A DNA stretch of 9,994 bases from a candidate division Zixibacteria bacterium RBG_16_43_9 (lineage in GTDB: Bacteria; Zixibacteria; MSB-5A5; RBG-16-43-9), in NCBI GenBank assembly GCA_001775355.1, contig MEWM01000130.1, forward strand, positions 814 through 10,807, in the 5' to 3' direction. The position numbers and the translations under genes are program-made. Shown piece by piece: positions 6,762 through 9,994 of the stretch. Positions within the stretch are counted from its first letter, which is position 1. The number at the start of each line of letters is the position of its first letter. Under the pieces are notes generated by a model. It was not told where the DNA came from. It did no database searches and was given only the letters and a program-made list of their open reading frames with translations.

Positions 6762-6789
6762 AGTATATCTTTCGTCAAAAACCTTTCAA
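6762..6789 (-). promoter_or_regulatory. possible promoter for the cohesin-like gene
   Basis: TTGAAA (6784-6789) and TATACT (6762-6767) with a 16-base spacer on the minus strand, each a 5/6 match to the sigma70 hexamers. It lies about 50 bases after the TPR gene's stop. A start near 6755 would give an unusually long leader before ATG 6516. Confidence 0.4.
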
Positions 6790-6837
6790 TCTTTAGTTGG
6801 TCATCCAAAAGACAGATTTCTCCCTGTATCGGCTAAA

Positions 6838-8334
6838 TCATCTGGTTTTCAGAGTATCCGAGATTATCCCCGGATAATCAGTTTTTATCCGGTCAAGAAT
6901 CTCTTTTGATTTGGCATCGTCTTTCAAATCGATCTTGTAGATTCTCCAGAGATAAAGAAGCGCGTTCAGCCCGGCATCAGTTCCCGGATATTTCCCCGCT
7001 ATCTTTTGTAAGGTTGAGACCGCATTTTCCAAGTCCTTTTGCAGTAAGTAAAGCTTAGATTTCTGGAGCTCTATCAAAGAGACAAAGGGTTTATCCTTAT
7101 ATTTGTTCAGAAGCTCATCATAATGCTTAGCCCCTTTTTCAAAATATTCGTTAGCTAAGGCCTTATTTTCCTTCTGATAATAAGATGCTACTCTCAAAGG
7201 AGCTTCCAGTCCCTCGGGAGTCAGAGAATAATTTACCTTCAACCAGTCGTATTCATTTAAGGCTCGGTCCCATTCGTCGGTATTTTCGTAGATCTGGGCA
7301 ATCAGGTACTGGGAGGTGGCGATAAAATTGCCTTCTTTAGGAAAGAGCTTCTTAACCTTGGAAAGCTCTTCTTTAGCTTTAGAGTAGTCTTTCTTCTGGA
7401 AGTAGATCATCCCGATTTTCATCTGAGCCTCAGCCTTGGAGGAGGAATCCGGGGATGAATCCAGAACCCTTTCAAAAGTTAAAAGGGCATTCTTTTCATC
7501 TTTCAGCTGATCATAATAGATATTTCCGATCTGCAAAAAGACCGGGCCAGGAATCTGCCCGGTTGAATCTGTGGCAGTCTCTAAAATATCCACTGACTCT
7601 TTCCAGCGGTTCTGCATCTGATACGCCCGGGCTAAGCCTAAAGTAGCCGCAAAAGATACCTGTGAGTTCGGGTAAGCCTGGATCAGGTCTTGGTAATATT
7701 TCCGGGCATAATCGAATTCGGTGTCCCTTTGAGGTTTTTCTTCTTTGGCTGAAAAAAGCTGGAGCAGATGATTGGGAAGAGAAAAGAGGGTCAGGTCCGG
7801 CAACCTGTTCTTTATAACCGGTGGATAATTCTCTAAAAGCCGGTGGTAGATTTCAACTGCCTTCTCTTTCTGATTTCTCCTTTCATAGATCTGACCCAGG
7901 CTCAAAAGGGCAGTTTTATTCTGGGGAATACTGTAAGGATAATTCTCCAGAACCTTTTCAAAAGATACTTTAGCAGAGTCGAGATTTTTTTGTAATATAT
8001 AAAGCTCCCCGATCCGAAGCTGGGCTGAAGATGCTATATCTGATATGTCCTGGACTAAAGAAGTTTTAGGTAAGAGAGAAGATAATCCTATCACCTCCTG
8101 GTAGGATTGGATAAGCTTTTTGAAATCCTCTGGAGTAGCCGCCTTGAGATTAATAGATAGAATTCCCCTCATCCTCTCGGATGTGTAGAAGCTTTTTTCC
8201 ATTTTATAGCGCAGGGTAATATCTTTTTGATTCGAGCAGGAAGTTACGCAGAAAAACCCAATGGCAAGTAATAGAAGGATTAGAAAAAAAGACTTTTCAG
8301 AACAAATCTTGTGGATAACTTTTCTTCTTTCCAA
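6838..8334 (-). CDS. tetratricopeptide-repeat lipoprotein
   Basis: Protein of 498 residues. The N-terminus has a basic start, a hydrophobic core (FFLILLLLAIGFF) and the lipobox VTSC with Cys33, so the mature protein should be lipid-anchored and face the periplasm. The rest is helical TPR-type repeats: units near 104-135, 141-172, 226-258, 264-297, 303-336, 339-372, 419-450 and 456-488, each showing patterns such as LGQIYERRNQKEKAVEIY or IGNIYYDQLKDEKNALLTF and often a closing YP or FP. Such proteins are protein-interaction scaffolds. BamD and YbgF/CpoB are relatives in architecture, but at 498 residues this one is longer and cannot be assigned to either. The start is TTG 8334 with AAGGAG nine bases upstream (8344-8349); the next in-frame ATG falls after the lipobox, so TTG is well supported. 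It lies 201 bases after thiC and is probably transcribed independently. The partner is unknown. Confidence 0.85.
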   Translation of the reverse strand: MERRKVIHKICSEKSFFLILLLLAIGFFCVTSCSNQKDITLRYKMEKSFYTSERMRGILSINLKAATPEDFKKLIQSYQEVIGLSSLLPKTSLVQDISDIASSAQLRIGELYILQKNLDSAKVSFEKVLENYPYSIPQNKTALLSLGQIYERRNQKEKAVEIYHRLLENYPPVIKNRLPDLTLFSLPNHLLQLFSAKEEKPQRDTEFDYARKYYQDLIQAYPNSQVSFAATLGLARAYQMQNRWKESVDILETATDSTGQIPGPVFLQIGNIYYDQLKDEKNALLTFERVLDSSPDSSSKAEAQMKIGMIYFQKKDYSKAKEELSKVKKLFPKEGNFIATSQYLIAQIYENTDEWDRALNEYDWLKVNYSLTPEGLEAPLRVASYYQKENKALANEYFEKGAKHYDELLNKYKDKPFVSLIELQKSKLYLLQKDLENAVSTLQKIAGKYPGTDAGLNALLYLWRIYKIDLKDDAKSKEILDRIKTDYPGIISDTLKTR

Positions 8335-8343
8335 ATTTTATTG

Positions 8344-8349
8344 CTCCTT
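8344..8349 (-). promoter_or_regulatory. ribosome binding site supporting a TTG start
   Basis: AAGGAG lies nine bases before TTG 8334. It is the only good Shine-Dalgarno near the 5' end of the TPR gene, and the TTG start is needed to retain the signal peptide and lipobox. Confidence 0.6.
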
Positions 8350-8389
8350 TTGATTCACCTGAGCCCTGCCCTACATTCTAGCGATTTGT

Positions 8390-8410
8390 CGTCGGGCATG
8401 AAGCCCGACG
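8390..8410. repeat. 21-base palindrome
   Basis: CGTCGGGC (8390-8397) pairs with GCCCGACG (8403-8410) around ATGAA. Flanking TAGCG (8379-8383) and CGCTA (8410-8414) extend the symmetry imperfectly. On the plus strand CTACGG and six T (8417-8422) follow, so it could act as a weak plus-strand terminator, though no gene lies upstream on that strand. It is more likely a dispersed intergenic repeat related in style to the one at 5906-5939. Confidence 0.65.
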
Positions 8411-8416
8411 CTACGG

Positions 8417-8460
8417 TTTTTTACTTTTCCTTTTTCTGTCTTCCTTCTTCCTTTTTATTC
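8417..8460 (+). other. pyrimidine-rich tract
   Basis: Forty-four bases with only three purines (A8423, G8438, A8457) on the plus strand, so a polypurine run on the coding-direction strand. It lies between two palindromes in the thiC-TPR gap and is followed by short CATC/CGTC reiterations (8464-8483). No gene or known motif is seen. Confidence 0.6.
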
Positions 8461-8501
8461 ATTCGTCATCCATCGTCCGTCATCTTCTTGCTCAAACCTT
8501 T

Positions 8502-8516
8502 TCCGCCTGTGGCGGA
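8502..8516. repeat. short perfect hairpin after thiC
   Basis: TCCGCC-TGT-GGCGGA, a six-base stem with a three-base loop, 19 bases beyond the thiC stop. No T-run follows on the minus strand, so a classic terminator is not supported. Its core matches the inner stem of the element at 5906-5939. Confidence 0.55.
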
Positions 8517-8535
8517 TTGAATCCTTGAACCCTTT

Positions 8536-9789
8536 TTATAGATTTTCCCTCATCGCGCAAAATTCCCCGCACATACCACATTTTCTGTAATCTGCAGGGA
8601 TTCTGCCCCTTTTCTCCCTGGTCTTTTCAGGATCCAGGCTTAAAGCCATCATCTTATCCCATTCGAACGATTTACGCGCCCTTGAGATCTCATCATCTAT
8701 ATTTCTGGCGCCTTTTACCCCTTTTGCAATGTCAGCCGCATGGGCAGCAATCCTGGAAGCGATAATGCCGTTTCTGACATCTTCTAAACTCGGCAGGGTG
8801 AGATGTTCGGCTGGAGTAACATAGCAGAGGAAATCAGCCCCACAGGCACCAGCAATGGCACCTCCTATAGCAGAGACGATATGGTCATAACCTGGAGCGC
8901 AATCGATAACCAGAGGTCCCAACACGTAAAAAGGAGCATCCTCGCACAGCTTCTTCTCCAAAAGCACATTGGCTTCTATCTCCTGAATGGGAATGTGACC
9001 AGGACCCTCCACCATTGCGAAAACGCCTTTCTCCCTTGCTCTCTGGACCAGCTCTCCTAAGACCAAAAGCTCGTCGATCTGAATCCTATCAGTAGCATCC
9101 GCAATCGAGCCAGGCCTTAAGCCATCTCCCAAACTTAAGGTAGCATTATATGTCTTAGCCATGTCCAAAAGCTCGTCATAATACTCGTACAGGGGATTTT
9201 CTTTTTGATTTTTTCTCATCCAGCGGGCAAGAAACGAACCTCCCCGGCTGACAATTCCGGTCAATCTTTTCTTCTTGTCAATAGTCTCAAGGGCTCTTTT
9301 AGTCAGACCGCAGTGCACAGTGAGGAAATCCACGCCGGTCTCCAAGTGGTCACGTATGACTGAGAAAAGGTCGTCCTTTGTCATCTCCTCCGGGCTTTTC
9401 CCCTGCTTCGTCAGATTGCACACAGACTCATAAATCGGCACAGTTCCAATCGGAATCGTGGACCTTTTTACAATCTCAATCCTTAAATCCCTTATATCTC
9501 CTCCGGTGGAAAGGTCCATTACTGTATCTGCCCCGTATTTAATCGAGACCTCCAATTTCTTCAATTCCAGGTCGAAATCCACAAAATCAGGCGAGGTGCC
9601 AAGATTAGCATTGACCTTAGTCCTTAGTCCCTTACCTATTCCCACTGGCTTTGCATTTTTATGCAGTCGGTTTTTGAGGATGACTATTCTTCCAGAGTTG
9701 ATATTCTCGGTCAAAAAATCAAGAGATACTTTCTCCTCTGCTGCGACCTTTTCAAGCTCTTCTTTTTTTAAAGACTCAACTTCTATCAT
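8536..9789 (-). CDS. thiC: phosphomethylpyrimidine synthase ThiC (short form)
   Basis: Radical-SAM enzyme that rearranges 5-aminoimidazole ribotide (AIR) into hydroxymethylpyrimidine phosphate (HMP-P) for thiamine synthesis in the cytoplasm. Motifs: NANLGTS (61-66 region), STGGDIRDLR (94-103), GTVPIYE (115-121), SRGGSFLARWM (181-191), LSLGDGLRPG (218-227), MVEGPGHIP (259-267), DCAPGYDHI (296-304), LCYVTPAEHL (321-330), and a C-terminal iron-sulfur motif C404-x2-C407-x3-C411. The length of 417 is that of the short ThiC forms of many anaerobes and archaea; the 631-residue Escherichia coli protein has an extra N-terminal domain. The motif here has three residues between the second and third Cys, whereas the textbook ThiC motif is CX2CX4C. 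The start at ATG 9789 fits the short-form N-terminus, with a purine-rich AAAGGCGG upstream. No other thiamine gene lies in the window, and no TPP riboswitch is visible upstream. Confidence 0.97.
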   Translation of the reverse strand: MIEVESLKKEELEKVAAEEKVSLDFLTENINSGRIVILKNRLHKNAKPVGIGKGLRTKVNANLGTSPDFVDFDLELKKLEVSIKYGADTVMDLSTGGDIRDLRIEIVKRSTIPIGTVPIYESVCNLTKQGKSPEEMTKDDLFSVIRDHLETGVDFLTVHCGLTKRALETIDKKKRLTGIVSRGGSFLARWMRKNQKENPLYEYYDELLDMAKTYNATLSLGDGLRPGSIADATDRIQIDELLVLGELVQRAREKGVFAMVEGPGHIPIQEIEANVLLEKKLCEDAPFYVLGPLVIDCAPGYDHIVSAIGGAIAGACGADFLCYVTPAEHLTLPSLEDVRNGIIASRIAAHAADIAKGVKGARNIDDEISRARKSFEWDKMMALSLDPEKTREKRGRIPADYRKCGMCGEFCAMRENL

Positions 9790-9994
9790 CTATCTATCCG
9801 CCTTTCAACTACTTTTAAGGCATTATCACTAAAATAGATATCGACCAATGGTAATACGTTAATACCCTTTACAACTTTTGTCAAGAAATAAATCGTAAAT
9901 AAGGGTTCAAGAGCTCAAGGGAGAAAGACGATGATGGTTTTCGAATAATGAGAATACTTATACTTTGACTTCATTTAATTCTTTTAATGGAAAC
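9790..9994 (-). other. thiC upstream region, no gene seen
   Basis: About 205 A/T-rich bases. I looked for the conserved TPP-riboswitch blocks (CUGAGA and the ACCUGAUCUGG-like segment) on the minus strand and found neither. The GGTTCAA at 9904-9910 recalls a tRNA T-loop but lacks a matching stem. The only signals are the promoter-like pair at 9856-9884 and a weak RBS before ATG 9789. Confidence 0.6.
9856..9884 (-). promoter_or_regulatory. possible thiC promoter
   Basis: A perfect -35 TTGACA (9879-9884) lies 17 bases from a poor -10 TAACGT (9856-9861), which keeps only the first two T/A positions and the final T. Initiation near 9849 would give a leader of about 60 bases, too short for a TPP riboswitch. 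Confidence 0.4.

Larger units (their letters stand above)
6517..6837. other. intergenic gap / long leader before the cohesin-like gene
   Basis: About 320 bases with no supported gene. It holds a promoter-like pair at 6762-6789, a hairpin GGAGCA-TCCC-TGCTCC (6605-6620), a second hairpin followed by T7 on the plus strand (6646-6679), and the RBS near 6523. If the promoter is real, the cohesin-like mRNA has a leader of about 240 bases. A 23-codon GTG frame beginning after AAGGAGG on the minus strand (near 6702) is too short and badly spaced to call. I recognised no known riboswitch. Confidence 0.55.

Noticed and set aside
5723..6819. Shared 13-mer AAAAGACAGATTT at 5723-5735 and 6807-6819
   Set aside because: A single AT-rich 13-mer pair with unlike flanks; near chance expectation, and only one copy precedes a gene.
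6800..6837. Intrinsic terminator right after the TPR gene
   Set aside because: Only a four-base ACAG/CTGT stem followed by CTTTT on the minus strand; too weak to call.
9458..9832. 124-codon plus-strand frame opposite the thiC 5' end
   Set aside because: Shadow of thiC; Ser/Leu-rich antisense translation without motifs.
9900..9920. GGTTCAAGAGCTC as a tRNA T-arm
   Set aside because: No five-base T-stem, no acceptor stem and no anticodon arm can be built around it.

Overview
The window carries six protein genes, all on the minus strand, so transcription runs from high to low coordinates. In that order they are thiC (8536-9789), a TPR lipoprotein (6838-8334), a small secreted cohesin-like protein (5965-6516), a LipM-type octanoyltransferase (4862-5722), a TonB-dependent receptor (1038-4352), and the first 328 codons of a secreted protein that runs off the left edge (1-984).

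The organism looks like a moderately AT-rich, two-membraned bacterium. It has a TonB-dependent outer-membrane receptor with a carboxypeptidase-regulatory-like N-domain, a lipobox lipoprotein, and secreted beta-rich proteins of a style I associate with uncultivated FCB-group lineages such as Zixibacteria or KSB1. Unlike typical Bacteroidetes, it has strong Shine-Dalgarno sequences: GGAGG six bases before ATG in three of the six genes. It also has a textbook sigma70-type promoter. The phylum is a guess from protein style only.

Layout from the right: 9790-9994 is the thiC upstream region, with a possible promoter but no recognisable TPP riboswitch. thiC and the TPR gene are separated by about 200 bases holding two palindromes and a pyrimidine-rich tract. 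The TPR gene and the cohesin-like gene are separated by about 320 bases, read here as a long leader with hairpins. A 34-base palindromic element lies just after the cohesin-like gene. lipM follows, possibly with a near-leaderless start. A non-coding gap of about 500 bases holds another compact palindrome and ends in a TTGACA-18-TATAAT promoter, which drives the receptor gene and, 53 bases after it, the partial secreted-protein gene.

The receptor and the secreted protein form a clear transcription unit and probably work together at the cell surface. The other genes (thiamine pyrimidine synthesis, lipoate assembly, TPR lipoprotein) are probably separate units that merely share a direction. The most unusual feature is in the receptor: a predicted extracellular loop of about 175 residues built from EF-hand-like Asn/Asp/Gly calcium-loop repeats at 15-residue spacing, with the protein's only two cysteines. 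I found no CRISPR array, tRNA, rRNA, transposase or complete novel defence-type system.
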